Positions 34,551 through 43,258 of a stretch of DNA of 64,000 nt are shown piece by piece. The DNA lies in assembly GCA_025353165.1 (NCBI GenBank), contig JANXRE010000175.1, forward strand, positions 62,001-126,000, given 5' to 3'. The stretch comes from Acidobacteriota bacterium. Its GTDB lineage: Bacteria > Acidobacteriota > Terriglobia > Bryobacterales > Bryobacteraceae. Below the pieces are notes generated by a model, which saw only the letters and a program-made list of their open reading frames with translations, was not told the DNA's origin and searched no databases. The position numbers and the translations under genes are program-made. How positions within the stretch are numbered: the first letter of the stretch is position 1; each line of letters begins with the position of its first letter.

Positions 34551-35672
34551 TCACGTTATGTTTAGGGTCTCCTCCCGCACTGTGATTTCACGGATGCGGG
34601 CGCGATCGACTTCGTAGCCGAACCCCGGCTCATCGCAGATTTCGATGGTGCCTCGCGGCGTCACTTCTACGGCCGGTTGGATAATGTCGCGCTCCCAATA
34701 CCGCTTGCTGGCGGAGACGTCGCCCGGCAGCACGAAGCCCGGCAGCGTGGAAAGCGCGATGTTGTGGGCGCGTCCCACTCCCGCCTCCAGCATTCCTCCG
34801 CACCACACCGGAACATTATGTTCGCGCGCCACATCGTGCACGCGCTTGGCTTCGGTGAACCCGCCGACGCGGCCCAGCTTAATGTTGATGATGCGGCACG
34901 CGCCCATGCGGATGGCCTGCTCGGCCTGGTGCGCCGACCGGATGCACTCGTCGAGACAGACCGGCGTCTGCAGAGCGGCTTGCAGCTTGACGTGATCGAT
35001 GATCTCGTCGTGCGCCAACGGCTGCTCAATCATCATCAGGTAGAATTCGTCGAGCGCGCGAAGCCGGTCGATGTCGGCCAGCGTGTACGCCGAGTTTGCG
35101 TCCGCCATCAGCTTGATGGCGGGAAAACGCTTGCGCACCTGGCGGATGATGTCGAGGTCCCAGCCAGGCTTGATCTTGATCTTGATTCGCTGATAGCCGG
35201 CCTTCAACTCGGTGTCGATCTTGCCGAGCAACTGGTCCACGGAATCCTGGATCCCGATGGAGACCCCGCACGGAATCTCACGACGGTCGCCGCCGCCGAT
35301 GTGCTTCCACAGCGGAACACCGAGCATTCGCGCCTCGAGATCCCACACGGCCGCTTCCAGGCCGCCGCGCGCCATGTTGTGGCCGCGAATGTGCGCGGAT
35401 CGCGACGCAACATCGGCCGCCGCGGCAAACTCGAACCCGAGCACTCGCGGCGCAACAAAGTCGCGCAGGATCAGCCACGCCGAGTCGGTCCACTCCTCGT
35501 TGTAGAAGGGGTTCTCGCCCGCGACTACTTCTCCCCATCCGGAAATGCCGCCCGACTCGACTTCCACCAGGATGATGTCGCGCGAGTAGGTTCGGCCGAA
35601 GCTGGTTTCGAAGAACTGGACCAGCGGCATGCAAATCTGCCGTAGCGTGATTCTGTCTATTCGGATTGCCAT
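34551..35672 (-). CDS. menC: Enolase-superfamily o-succinylbenzoate synthase / N-succinylamino acid racemase
   Basis: A 373-residue enzyme. The KxK base is in RIKIKIKPGWD, metal ligands are Asp in MADANSAY, Glu in MIEQPL and Asp in CLDECI, and the second lysine lies in NIKLGRVGG. These mark the MenC/NSAR family. The family both dehydrates SHCHC to o-succinylbenzoate for menaquinone and racemises N-succinylamino acids. No other men genes are present. The gene overlaps a GNAT gene by 16 nt, the pairing known from Geobacillus, where GNAT plus NSAR plus a hydrolase converts D- to L-amino acids. NSAR activity is therefore favoured by context. Confidence 0.88.
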   Translation of the reverse strand: MAIRIDRITLRQICMPLVQFFETSFGRTYSRDIILVEVESGGISGWGEVVAGENPFYNEEWTDSAWLILRDFVAPRVLGFEFAAAADVASRSAHIRGHNMARGGLEAAVWDLEARMLGVPLWKHIGGGDRREIPCGVSIGIQDSVDQLLGKIDTELKAGYQRIKIKIKPGWDLDIIRQVRKRFPAIKLMADANSAYTLADIDRLRALDEFYLMMIEQPLAHDEIIDHVKLQAALQTPVCLDECIRSAHQAEQAIRMGACRIINIKLGRVGGFTEAKRVHDVAREHNVPVWCGGMLEAGVGRAHNIALSTLPGFVLPGDVSASKRYWERDIIQPAVEVTPRGTIEICDEPGFGYEVDRARIREITVREETLNIT

Positions 35673-36388
35673 GGACCTATCAGGTATGTTCCGGCCTCGA
35701 CCGAGCGCTCAAAGCCAATCACGGCGAGGCCGCGCGCGAAGCTCTGTTGGAATTGTTCGCCGATCGCGCGCTGAATCTCGCGGGCGCGCGCGGGATCATC
35801 CGATCGAATTTGGGCAATGGCGGACGGAACCGGAACGCGCACCTCCTCGAGTGGTCGTTGGAACGGATGCCCCGCGACGATGGCTTCCGTGCGCGGGCTG
35901 TCGAGGCGCCACTCGGCAACCAGGCGATCGGTGGGAAGGCCGCCGTGCAGACGACTGGATGTGGTGCCGTATTGATTGGGATTGAAGCGCCGGACCACCG
36001 CGCCGAGGCGTTCGATATTGAAGAATGCGTTCTTCAGTTCCAGCGGATCGAACGTCCACTCCACCATGCGGATTCCGCGCGACAGCGCCTCGCGCCGCTG
36101 CTCGAGCTTCATCCGGCGGCCGACGCCGCGATCGCGATACTCGGGCCGGACGCCGAGCATGTGGCTGTGCAGATAATGATCGTCGCCCCGAATGCCGGGA
36201 ATGGCGAGCAGGAACGCCACCATGCGGCCTCCGTCGAAAGCGCCCAGGGTTTGCCCGCCGACCTTGCTGGCCACAACGAACAAGCGGACCGGCAGCAGTT
36301 CGATCTCTTCAAAGCCCCAAATTTCCTGTTGCAACCGCACCGCGTTTTCAAATTCGGCTGCGCCCTCCAGTGTCCGGATCTCGATCAC
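35657..36388 (-). CDS. GNAT acyltransferase (probable amino acid N-succinyltransferase)
   Basis: A 243-residue protein of the COG3375-like GNAT group. LHSHMLGVRPEYRDRGVGRRM is the acyl-CoA binding motif (R/Q-x2-G-x-G/A). EWTFDPLELKNAFFNIERLG is characteristic of this subgroup, which is often encoded beside menC/NSAR. It would succinylate an amino acid, probably the D-form, for the racemase made from the overlapping gene. The GTG start overlaps the mazG stop as GTGA, although a longer frame is open. The deacylating third enzyme of the known D-to-L route is not visible here. Confidence 0.8.
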   Translation of the reverse strand: MIEIRTLEGAAEFENAVRLQQEIWGFEEIELLPVRLFVVASKVGGQTLGAFDGGRMVAFLLAIPGIRGDDHYLHSHMLGVRPEYRDRGVGRRMKLEQRREALSRGIRMVEWTFDPLELKNAFFNIERLGAVVRRFNPNQYGTTSSRLHGGLPTDRLVAEWRLDSPRTEAIVAGHPFQRPLEEVRVPVPSAIAQIRSDDPARAREIQRAIGEQFQQSFARGLAVIGFERSVEAGTYLIGPWQSE

Positions 36389-37191
36389 TCCGCCCGCTTG
36401 GCTTCCTGCCAAAGAGCCTCCATTTCGTCGAGGTTCGAGTCAGGTAAGCGCTTTCCGCGCTCGCGCAACTGCGTTTCGACATAGCCGAAGCGTTGGCGGA
36501 ACTTCGCGTTCGTCCGCCGCAACGCCTGTTCGGGATCCACCTTCAGGAATCGCGCCACGTTGACGAGCACGAACAGCAGATCGCCCATCTCGTCCTCGAC
36601 CGCGGCCTGGTCGCCCGACTGACGGGCGCGCGCGAGCTCGTCGAGCTCTTCCTGCATCTTGTCGAAGACCCGATCGACGTGGTCCCAATCGAATCCGGCC
36701 CCGGCCGCGCGCGACGCGATCTGCTGTGCCTCGACCAGCGCCGGCAACGCGCGGGACACGCCCTCCAGCAGCAGTTTGTCGCCGTCGCCCTGCTTCTTTT
36801 TCTCCTCCGCCTTGATCTCGTCCCAGCGCTTCTTGACGTCTTCGGCCGAGTCCGCCACCGCACCGGCGAAAATGTGCGGGTGGCGGCGAATCAGCTTGTC
36901 GTTGATGGCATCCAGCGAGTCGTCGATGCGGAACAGGTTCTCCTCGGCGGCCATTTGCGCGAAGAAGACGCACTGCAAAAGCAGGTCTCCGAGTTCTTCC
37001 GACAGGTGGGCCCAATCGCGCCGGTCGATCGCATCCAGAACCTCGTACGTTTCTTCGATGGTGTACGGTTTGATCGTGTCGAACGTCTGCTCGCGATCCC
37101 ACGGGCACCCGCCGGGCGCGCGTAGGCGGGCCATGATTTCGACCAGCTTTTGAAATTTCTGGCCGGCGCTGGAATGGGATTCCGATGACAT
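36385..37191 (-). CDS. mazG: Nucleoside triphosphate pyrophosphohydrolase
   Basis: A 268-residue protein with two MazG domains. The first has GCPWDREQTFDTIKPYTIEE and LSEELGDLLLQ (about 27-75), and the second EDEMGDLLFVLVNVARFL (about 197-215). The EExxD-type acids bind Mg. The enzyme hydrolyses NTPs, including aberrant or (d)NTPs, to NMP and pyrophosphate in the cytoplasm for pool cleaning. It is first of a coupled set with the GNAT and menC genes, though no functional link to them is evident. Confidence 0.92.
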   Translation of the reverse strand: MSSESHSSAGQKFQKLVEIMARLRAPGGCPWDREQTFDTIKPYTIEETYEVLDAIDRRDWAHLSEELGDLLLQCVFFAQMAAEENLFRIDDSLDAINDKLIRRHPHIFAGAVADSAEDVKKRWDEIKAEEKKKQGDGDKLLLEGVSRALPALVEAQQIASRAAGAGFDWDHVDRVFDKMQEELDELARARQSGDQAAVEDEMGDLLFVLVNVARFLKVDPEQALRRTNAKFRQRFGYVETQLRERGKRLPDSNLDEMEALWQEAKRAE

Positions 37192-37198
37192 GAGGACA

Positions 37199-37222
37199 GG
37201 CTGAAACCCGGTACTTTCAGCC
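37199..37222. promoter_or_regulatory. 8-bp palindrome between mazG and mscS
   Basis: GGCTGAAA (37199-37206) and TTTCAGCC (37215-37222) are perfect inverted arms with an 8-nt spacer, in the 88-bp gap between diverging genes. It could be an operator or an mRNA hairpin in the mazG leader, 8 nt before its ATG. No T tract follows on either strand. Confidence 0.4.
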
Positions 37223-37279
37223 TATCATGGCCTCATCCCGCCACCGGAAATCCATTAAAGTTGAAGTACACGGAATCGA

Positions 37280-38971
37280 ATGAAGCGTTTGAAGAAGAAT
37301 CTCCTATTCATCGTTGTGGCGTGTCTTCTGGTCGGCTTTTTGGCCGCCGGGTATCTGACGCGAGACACGAACTCCGAGCCGGCCCGCAAGAAATCCGCTG
37401 CCGCGCGGGAGACAGCCATGGTCGACGACAGCCTGCTGCAAACCGCGCGGCAGCTTATGCCGTCGGCCGAGACCAGCGAGGAACAGGGGCTGTGGAACCA
37501 GGCCGCTCTCCTGGCCGATCACGAACTGGACCAGGAATTCGCCAGCGCCATCCGGCAAGCGGAGGCCGCCGGGCCGCCCAAGACCGGTCCCTTGAAGCAG
37601 TTGTCGGATCAGATCGGCAACATCAAGGACCGCCTGCGGAAGGACCAGGCTCTTGTCGACAAGCACTCGAAGGACCCGGCGACCGATCAATTCGACGTCG
37701 CGAAGGCGCAACTGACGCTCGATCAGGACGAACTGGATGACGCGCAGGAGGATCTGGCCCGCCAGGGCGGCGACCAGCACGCCCGGCTGGAACAGTTGCT
37801 CGAAGCCCATAAGGCCCAGGACCAGGTTTCTCAATCGCAGAAGTTCGGATGGGCCGGACCGCTCGACACATTGGCCGACCAGGTCCGCGCCTGGTTTGGC
37901 GTCCGCGCCAATCGGAAAAGAGTGGAATCCGCCGGCAAGCTGGCGCTGGCGAAGGCCGGAGCGCTGGGCGAAGCCCACGACGCCATCCAGAATCTGCTCC
38001 AGCACCGTCCGGCGCCGGCCGCCCTGCTGGCGGAGCTTCGCCAGTCGTCCGACCAGAGGAAGGTGCTGGCGTCGCTGGACAAGCGGATGCAGGACTGCCA
38101 GCAACTCGGCATCGTCTACAGACGCTGGAGCGCGGCGCAGGATTTGCGTTTGCTCAACATAGAACACCGGATGCTGATCTTTGGCGCGATCATCCTCGTC
38201 ATGGTGCTGGCCGTGCTCGCAATCGACCGGGCGATCCGGCGCGCATTCGCGGCGCACGCGGACCGGCGGCGGCTGCAACCGACGAAAGTGCTGGTCACCA
38301 TCGTGGTCCAGTTCCTGGGCGCCATGCTGGTTCTCCTGGTGATCTTCGGGCCGCCCAGTCAGATCTCCTCCATTATCGGATTGACTACGGCAGGCCTTAC
38401 CATCGCGCTCAAGGACTTCATCGTGGCCTTCTTCGGCTGGTTCTTCCTGCTGGGCAAGAACGGCATTCGCATCGGCGATTGGGTGGAAATCGAAGGGGTC
38501 GGCGGCGAGGTCGTCGAAATTGGAATGCTCCGAACGATTCTGCTGGAAATGGGCGAGTGGAATCACACCGGCCATGCCACCGGACGGCGCGTCTCGTTCG
38601 TCAACAAGTTCGCGCTGGAGAATCATTATTTCAATTTCTCCACGGAGGGCCGCTGGCTATGGGACCGGTTGGACATGACGCTTCCCACCACAGGGGACCC
38701 GTACCGGATGGCGATGCAGATCCGCGAACATGTCGAGCGGGCGACGCAGGAAGACGCCGCAGCGGCGGAATCCGAATGGGAGCGGGTTACGCACCTGTAC
38801 GGCTCGCGGCCTTTCTCCGCGAAACCCTCCGTCGATTTGCGGCCCTCGGTGAACGGCCTCGAGGTGAGCGTGCGGTACATCACTCGCGCGCCGCGCCGGT
38901 ACGAGGTGAAAACGCGTCTCTTCGCGGACATCGTGGATCTCATCCACAGTCCCGCCGCTGAACTAAAATGA
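37280..38971 (+). CDS. MscS-type mechanosensitive channel with large N-terminal domain
   Basis: A 563-residue protein. A hydrophobic N-terminal helix is followed by about 250 residues of periplasmic, mostly coiled-coil sequence. Three transmembrane helices (about 295-320, 335-358, 365-390) and the MscS beta and alpha/beta domains come next. The pore-like helix GLTTAGLTIALKDFIVAFFGW and the beta-domain signature IRIGDWVEIEGVGGEVVEIG identify the family. It should release solutes on hypo-osmotic shock. The N-terminal domain is unlike that of E. coli MscS and may sense the envelope. Confidence 0.87.
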   Translation: MKRLKKNLLFIVVACLLVGFLAAGYLTRDTNSEPARKKSAAARETAMVDDSLLQTARQLMPSAETSEEQGLWNQAALLADHELDQEFASAIRQAEAAGPPKTGPLKQLSDQIGNIKDRLRKDQALVDKHSKDPATDQFDVAKAQLTLDQDELDDAQEDLARQGGDQHARLEQLLEAHKAQDQVSQSQKFGWAGPLDTLADQVRAWFGVRANRKRVESAGKLALAKAGALGEAHDAIQNLLQHRPAPAALLAELRQSSDQRKVLASLDKRMQDCQQLGIVYRRWSAAQDLRLLNIEHRMLIFGAIILVMVLAVLAIDRAIRRAFAAHADRRRLQPTKVLVTIVVQFLGAMLVLLVIFGPPSQISSIIGLTTAGLTIALKDFIVAFFGWFFLLGKNGIRIGDWVEIEGVGGEVVEIGMLRTILLEMGEWNHTGHATGRRVSFVNKFALENHYFNFSTEGRWLWDRLDMTLPTTGDPYRMAMQIREHVERATQEDAAAAESEWERVTHLYGSRPFSAKPSVDLRPSVNGLEVSVRYITRAPRRYEVKTRLFADIVDLIHSPAAELK

Positions 38972-38977
38972 TGAAGT

Positions 38978-39313
38978 ATGAGCGACACGGCCACCCCCCA
39001 GCCCATGGATGCCACCGGCGAGTACCCAATGCCCCCGGCCAGTTTCGAATTCCTGGTGATTTCGTTGAAGACGCAATCCGAGATGCAGCTCGGCCTCCTT
39101 CGATTCGATGAGAACCAGCCGCCGGAGCCCGATCTGCGTCTGGCCCGGCACACCATCGACATGCTGGCGATGATCCAGGAGAAGACCCGGGGAAATCTCG
39201 GCATGGAAGAGCAGCGCCTGATCGACAACTCGCTGACGGAGCTGCGCTTCCGCTATATCCAGGCAGTCGACGAATTGAAGAAGCCCAAGGCGGAAGAACA
39301 GGCCCAGGATTGA
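38978..39313 (+). CDS. DUF1844 protein
   Basis: A 111-residue cytoplasmic protein. ASFEFLVISLKTQSEMQLG and ARHTIDMLAMIQEKTRGNL are the signature of DUF1844, a small all-helical family of unknown function conserved in Acidobacteriota and Deltaproteobacteria. TAAAAT lies 8 nt before the ATG with no SD, so the transcript is probably leaderless. The stop overlaps the TTG start of the MBL hydrolase gene, implying translational coupling. Confidence 0.85.
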   Translation: MSDTATPQPMDATGEYPMPPASFEFLVISLKTQSEMQLGLLRFDENQPPEPDLRLARHTIDMLAMIQEKTRGNLGMEEQRLIDNSLTELRFRYIQAVDELKKPKAEEQAQD

Positions 39314-40083
39314 TCAACATCGTTGTCCTCGGTTCCGGTACCAGCGTCGGCATTCCAACCATTGGCTGCGACTGCAAGGTTTGCACCTCCGGCGATCCTC
39401 GCGACTCGCGCCTGCGGCCGTCGATTCTGGTGCAATACGGCGGGAGGAATGTGCTGATCGACACGTCGCCGGACTTCCGCCAGCAGGCGCTGCGAACGCG
39501 CATCCGCCGCCTGGATGCCATTCTCTACACGCATGCCCACGCCGATCACATCATGGGCCTGGACGACGTACGCCCCTTCAATTTCGTCCAACGGGAGGGC
39601 ATCCCGATTTTCGCGTCGGCCGAATCGATGCAGGTGATTCAGGGCTGTTTTTCCTACATCTTCGACAGCCGCCCCACGGAGTCTTCCAAACCAAAGATTG
39701 TGCCGCATGTTTTCGGGGCGGATCCGATTCCGTTGTTCGATCTCGCGTTCGTCCCCATCCGCCTGAATCACGGCAGGGGAACCAGCTACGGGTTCCGCTT
39801 CGGCAACGCCGCGTATCTCACCGATCACAGCGATATTCCCGAGGAATCGGCCGAAAAGCTGCGGGGCTTGGACGTGCTGTTTCTTGACGCGTTGCGGTAC
39901 AAACCGCATCCGACGCACACCACCGTGGACCGCGCGGTTCAGTGGGTGGACCATCTGAAACCGAAGCGCGCGTTTCTTACGCATATCTGCCACGACGTCG
40001 CCCACGCTCGAACCGAGGAGCGGCTTCCCTCGAACGTGCGTCTGGCTTACGACGGGCTCGAGATTGCCGTGGAGGGCGAGTGA
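39310..40083 (+). CDS. MBL-fold metallo-hydrolase (PhnP/RNase Z-like)
   Basis: A 257-residue metallo-beta-lactamase-fold enzyme. THAHADHIMGLDD is the HxHxDH metal motif, with later ligands His in LNHGRGTSYGF, Asp in YLTDHSDI and His in FLTHICHD. GCDCKVCTSGD near the N-terminus resembles the structural zinc knuckle of PhnP, a phosphodiesterase that opens cyclic ribosyl phosphates. A tRNA-lipid or cyclic-phosphate substrate cannot be excluded. Initiation is at TTG overlapping the DUF1844 stop. Its own stop overlaps the ribF start as GTGA. Confidence 0.87.
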   Translation: MINIVVLGSGTSVGIPTIGCDCKVCTSGDPRDSRLRPSILVQYGGRNVLIDTSPDFRQQALRTRIRRLDAILYTHAHADHIMGLDDVRPFNFVQREGIPIFASAESMQVIQGCFSYIFDSRPTESSKPKIVPHVFGADPIPLFDLAFVPIRLNHGRGTSYGFRFGNAAYLTDHSDIPEESAEKLRGLDVLFLDALRYKPHPTHTTVDRAVQWVDHLKPKRAFLTHICHDVAHARTEERLPSNVRLAYDGLEIAVEGE

Positions 40084-41057
40084 GCGAATTCCGCGTTCTT
40101 CATGGTCTCGAGGAAGTGCCGCCGGATTTCGGCCCGTGCGCAATCACAATCGGAAATTTCGATGGCCTGCACGCCGGACACCGGCGGATCATGCGGCGCG
40201 TGATCGAGATCGCGAACGAGCGCGGCTGGAAACCGAGCGTTCTGACATTCGATCCCCACCCCGCAAAGATTGTGGCGCCCGATCGCGCCCCGCGGCTCCT
40301 CAGCACCACAAGCCAGCGCGCCCGTTCGATGGCTGAAGAAGGCATACGGCAAATCCTCATCCTTCCGTTCACGCACGAGTTATCGCGGCTGACGCCGGAG
40401 CAATTCGTTTCGCAAATCCTTCACGACAGGCTACAGGCGCGCGCCGTTCTGGTCGGCGACAATTTCCGGTTCGGGCACGGGCACTCGGGCGACGTGGATA
40501 CCTTGCGGGAACTGGGAACGCGATACGGATTCACCACGGAGATCATCCACGCGATCCGGCTCCGCGGCTGCGTCGTGTCGAGCAGCGAGGCGAGGCGCCG
40601 CATCGATACGGGCGACGTCGCATCCGCCGCCCGGCTGCTGGAACAACCCTATGGCGTCGAAGGAGAGATCGTAGCCGGGCATGGAGTCGGCAAGAAACAG
40701 ACCGTGCCGACGTTAAACCTGGCAACCTCGGCGGAGATTCTGCCGCGGACAGGAGTGTACGTAACGTCGACGCACGACCTCGATTCGGACTGGCGATGGG
40801 ACTCGGTCACGAACGTCGGATACCGGCCGACGTTCGGCGGCAACGAGGGCATCTCGATCGAGTGTTATCTGTTGAGCGAATACGATGGCATCCCGCCCCG
40901 GCGAATCCGCCTGGACTTTCTGCACCGGCTCAGAGACGAACGGAAATTCGATACTCCGGAGGCGCTGAAGTCGCAAATCATGCAGGACGTCAAGCGGACC
41001 CTGGCTTGGTTTCGGCGCGCCCGAAGGTGGGTCCGAAACGCTCGCCTCCGGCTGTAA
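40080..41057 (+). CDS. ribF: Bifunctional riboflavin kinase / FAD synthetase
   Basis: A 325-residue protein. The N-terminal adenylyltransferase has TIGNFDGLHAGH, the HxGH-type nucleotidyltransferase motif, and SSSEARRRIDTGDV. The C-terminal kinase domain begins about residue 185 and carries VPTLNL, the equivalent of the conserved PTxN metal/phosphate motif. The preceding loop (HGVGKKQT) is less canonical. It makes FMN and then FAD from riboflavin in the cytoplasm. The GTG at 40080 overlaps the upstream stop as GTGA; a longer in-frame extension is unlikely. Confidence 0.92.
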   Translation: MSEFRVLHGLEEVPPDFGPCAITIGNFDGLHAGHRRIMRRVIEIANERGWKPSVLTFDPHPAKIVAPDRAPRLLSTTSQRARSMAEEGIRQILILPFTHELSRLTPEQFVSQILHDRLQARAVLVGDNFRFGHGHSGDVDTLRELGTRYGFTTEIIHAIRLRGCVVSSSEARRRIDTGDVASAARLLEQPYGVEGEIVAGHGVGKKQTVPTLNLATSAEILPRTGVYVTSTHDLDSDWRWDSVTNVGYRPTFGGNEGISIECYLLSEYDGIPPRRIRLDFLHRLRDERKFDTPEALKSQIMQDVKRTLAWFRRARRWVRNARLRL

Positions 41058-41065
41058 ACTGAGTT

Positions 41066-42454
41066 ATGCACGGGAGAGTCTTGGTCATCGCATTGATGCT
41101 TCCGTTGGCGGCGTTGCCGTTTGCCAAGAAGCAAAAAAGTCCACAGCAGAAAGAAGTGAAGGTTCAGAAGACTTCACTCAGCCGGGAACAGGAGCTCCAG
41201 CTCGGGAAGCAAGCGGCTGCCGATGTCGAGCGGACGCTGGAAGTTGTCCACGACCCCGCCGTCGAAGCCTGGCTGAACCACATCGGGCAGCAACTTGCGA
41301 AGCAGCCCCAGGCGAATGCATATCCGTACTACTTCAAGCTCGTCAACGACGAATCGATTAACGCGTTTGCGCTGCCCGGCGGACCGATGTACGTGCACAC
41401 CGGTTTGATCCGGTCGGCCGACGACGAGTCTCAGGTGGCCGGCGTGCTCGCCCACGAGATGTCGCACGTGGCCCTGCGTCACGGCGCGGCTCAGATGGGC
41501 AAGGCGCAGACTTGGCAGACCATCGCCGGACTGGCCGGTGCGGCCGCGGGCATGACCGGGAGTGGGATCCTCACCGAAGCAGTGCAGATGGGCGGCGGAC
41601 TGGGAGTCGGCTCGCTGCTGTCGAGATTCTCTCGCGGCTACGAACAGGATGCGGACCTGAACGGCGCCCGGATGATGGCCTCCGCCGGATACAACCCGCT
41701 GGACCTGGCCGGATTCTTCGAGAAACTGGAAGCTCAAATGGGCACGGCCGCCAGCCCCAAGGGGTTGGAGAAATTCTTCGCCGATCACCCCGCGCCCGGC
41801 CGTCGAAGGGACTACATCGAACAGGACATCACGTTCTATCCGAAGAAGACCTACAACTCGGCCACTGGGGAATTCGCGATGGTGCAGAAGGCCGTCGCAT
41901 CGATGCCGCCTCCGAAGAAGAAGCCGGGTGCGGCGCTATCCGCCGCGCAATCGAAACCGCGCGAAGGGATTCCGCAAGGTTTCCGGGATCTGCAGACGAA
42001 AGGCTTCGCAGTCGCGTACCCGGGGGATTGGAAAGCGGCTCAGACGAAATCGGGAGGCACTGTCTACCTCGTCCCGGAAGGCGGCGCCGTTCAGCGGCAG
42101 AGCGGGGGCGTGGAGTTGATCGCCGGCGCCATGATCGACTACTACGAGCCGCAAGGTGGGAGCGCGAATCTTCAGACGGCCACCAGCGAGTACTTACAGA
42201 GCTTGCAGCAGGGCGATCGGAACATGCATGTCGAGAACACGCAGAACGCGCAGATCGGCGGGAGGCCGGCGCTGGTTACAAGACTGACGACGCGGACTTC
42301 GTTCCAGCAGGATCCGGGCCAGGTGGTTACCGTCTACACCGTCGCGCGGGAGGAAGGGCTCTGGAACCTCGCGCTGGCGGCGCCGCAATCGAAGTGGAGC
42401 GAGGCGGAACCCGTGCTCCAGCAGATCGCGAAGACCGTGCAGTTCCCGGATTGA
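41066..42454 (+). CDS. M48 family metalloprotease with C-terminal extension
   Basis: A 462-residue exported protein (signal peptide about 1-20). LPGGPMYVHTGLIRSADDESQVAGVLAHEMSHVALRHG is split here as the motifs LPGGPMYVHTGL and HEMSHVALRHG (zinc site about His130-His134), with the third ligand in YEQDADLNGARMM. After about residue 300 comes a second beta-rich domain (AVAYPGDWKAAQ to SKWSEAEPVLQQIA) not present in the other M48 protein of this window. BepA-like outer-membrane protein quality control is the usual role. TAAACT 5 nt before the ATG could be a -10 box. Confidence 0.88.
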   Translation: MHGRVLVIALMLPLAALPFAKKQKSPQQKEVKVQKTSLSREQELQLGKQAAADVERTLEVVHDPAVEAWLNHIGQQLAKQPQANAYPYYFKLVNDESINAFALPGGPMYVHTGLIRSADDESQVAGVLAHEMSHVALRHGAAQMGKAQTWQTIAGLAGAAAGMTGSGILTEAVQMGGGLGVGSLLSRFSRGYEQDADLNGARMMASAGYNPLDLAGFFEKLEAQMGTAASPKGLEKFFADHPAPGRRRDYIEQDITFYPKKTYNSATGEFAMVQKAVASMPPPKKKPGAALSAAQSKPREGIPQGFRDLQTKGFAVAYPGDWKAAQTKSGGTVYLVPEGGAVQRQSGGVELIAGAMIDYYEPQGGSANLQTATSEYLQSLQQGDRNMHVENTQNAQIGGRPALVTRLTTRTSFQQDPGQVVTVYTVAREEGLWNLALAAPQSKWSEAEPVLQQIAKTVQFPD

Positions 42455-42481
42455 ATATATGCGAATGGAAAAACCTGGCGT

Positions 42482-42524
42482 CGGCGTTAGTGCCGACGCG
42501 GCACGCAAGAGTGCGTGCGCTACG
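42482..42524 (-). repeat. Double-hairpin dispersed repeat, copy D (diverged, inverted)
   Basis: CGGCACGCAAGAGTGCGTGCG matches one palindrome of the 46-bp unit as GCACGCA/TGCGTGC-type arms, while the other palindrome is degenerate. It lies between the M48 and DUF423 genes. Confidence 0.6.
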
Positions 42525-42540
42525 TCTGGAGGGAATTGAC

Positions 42541-42924
42541 ATGTACTGGACTGCCACGGGCGCTGTTTTGATGGCTCTAGCCGTAATGCTGGGCGCGTTC
42601 GGATCACACGCTCTCCAGTCGCGGCTGGACCCATATCGGATGTCCGTGTACGAGCGCGCGGCGTTCTATCACTTCATCCACGCGCTCGGATTGCTGATCG
42701 TGTCGGTGTTGCCGCGCATCGGCGTTCTCACCGCGAATGCGGGAGCATGGGTTTGCGGATTGCTGCTGGTGGGAGTTATCTTCTTCTCGGGCAGTCTATA
42801 CCTGCTGGCGCTGACCGGCGTGCGCACCTTCGGCGCGATCACGCCCATCGGCGGACTCTCCTTCATCGCCGCCTGGATTTTGCTGGCAGTCGCGCTTATT
42901 CGAAGCGCTTCGGGTCGCCCGTAA
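42541..42924 (+). CDS. DUF423 membrane protein
   Basis: A 127-residue protein with four transmembrane helices. LGAFGSHAL and YHFIHALGLL are the DUF423 (YgdD/ SPW-like) signatures, and FSGSLYLLALTG and FGAITPIGG follow. The family is widespread in bacterial inner membranes without an established function. GGAGG sits 8 nt before the ATG, deciding the start within a longer open frame. Confidence 0.87.
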   Translation: MYWTATGAVLMALAVMLGAFGSHALQSRLDPYRMSVYERAAFYHFIHALGLLIVSVLPRIGVLTANAGAWVCGLLLVGVIFFSGSLYLLALTGVRTFGAITPIGGLSFIAAWILLAVALIRSASGRP

Positions 42925-42949
42925 CTGGAACGGTCCCCGACAGCCCGCT

Positions 42950-43182
42950 GCGTTCTCCACCTCGACGGCCGCGCGCGCCTCGACCGAGATGGCCGTTGCG
43001 ACCCGGAAACCTAAATCGAGGTCCCAGGTAGCAGCCATTCCGATGGGCTCCGGAAATACCGTCGCGAGAACAGCCCGCGCGACGCCATGCAGACATTCGT
43101 TCCACCAGTCGTAGGCTGGCACGCCCAACCGCTCGATAGCGGGCGAGGCGTTCTCATGGCTGTTTGACACGATTTTATAGGC
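42950..43182 (-). pseudogene. GH3 beta-glucosidase fragment
   Basis: On the minus strand about 75 codons read SHENASPAIERLGVPAYDWW, NECLHGVARAVLATVFPEP and IGMAATWDLDLGFRVATAIS. This is the N-terminal barrel segment of GH3 beta-glucosidases/xylosidases. There is no signal peptide, no catalytic domain end and no partner fragment. It is a remnant of a once larger gene (GH3 enzymes are usually over 700 residues). It explains the otherwise empty stretch 42925-43258. Confidence 0.7.
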
Positions 43183-43258
43183 CCGTAGGCCGCCGGATTT
43201 GGAACCGTCGTTTCCGGTAACGAACGCGCCGCTTCGCCCGTCCACAGAACATAGCCGA

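Noticed and set aside
37304-38626. A 440-codon minus-strand frame across the MscS gene
   Set aside because: Antisense shadow of a protein with readable MscS motifs and no independent homology or start signal.
41512-42540. Long plus-strand frame leading into the DUF423 gene
   Set aside because: It is the +1 shadow of the M48 gene; the DUF423 gene has its own GGAGG site and ATG at 42541.
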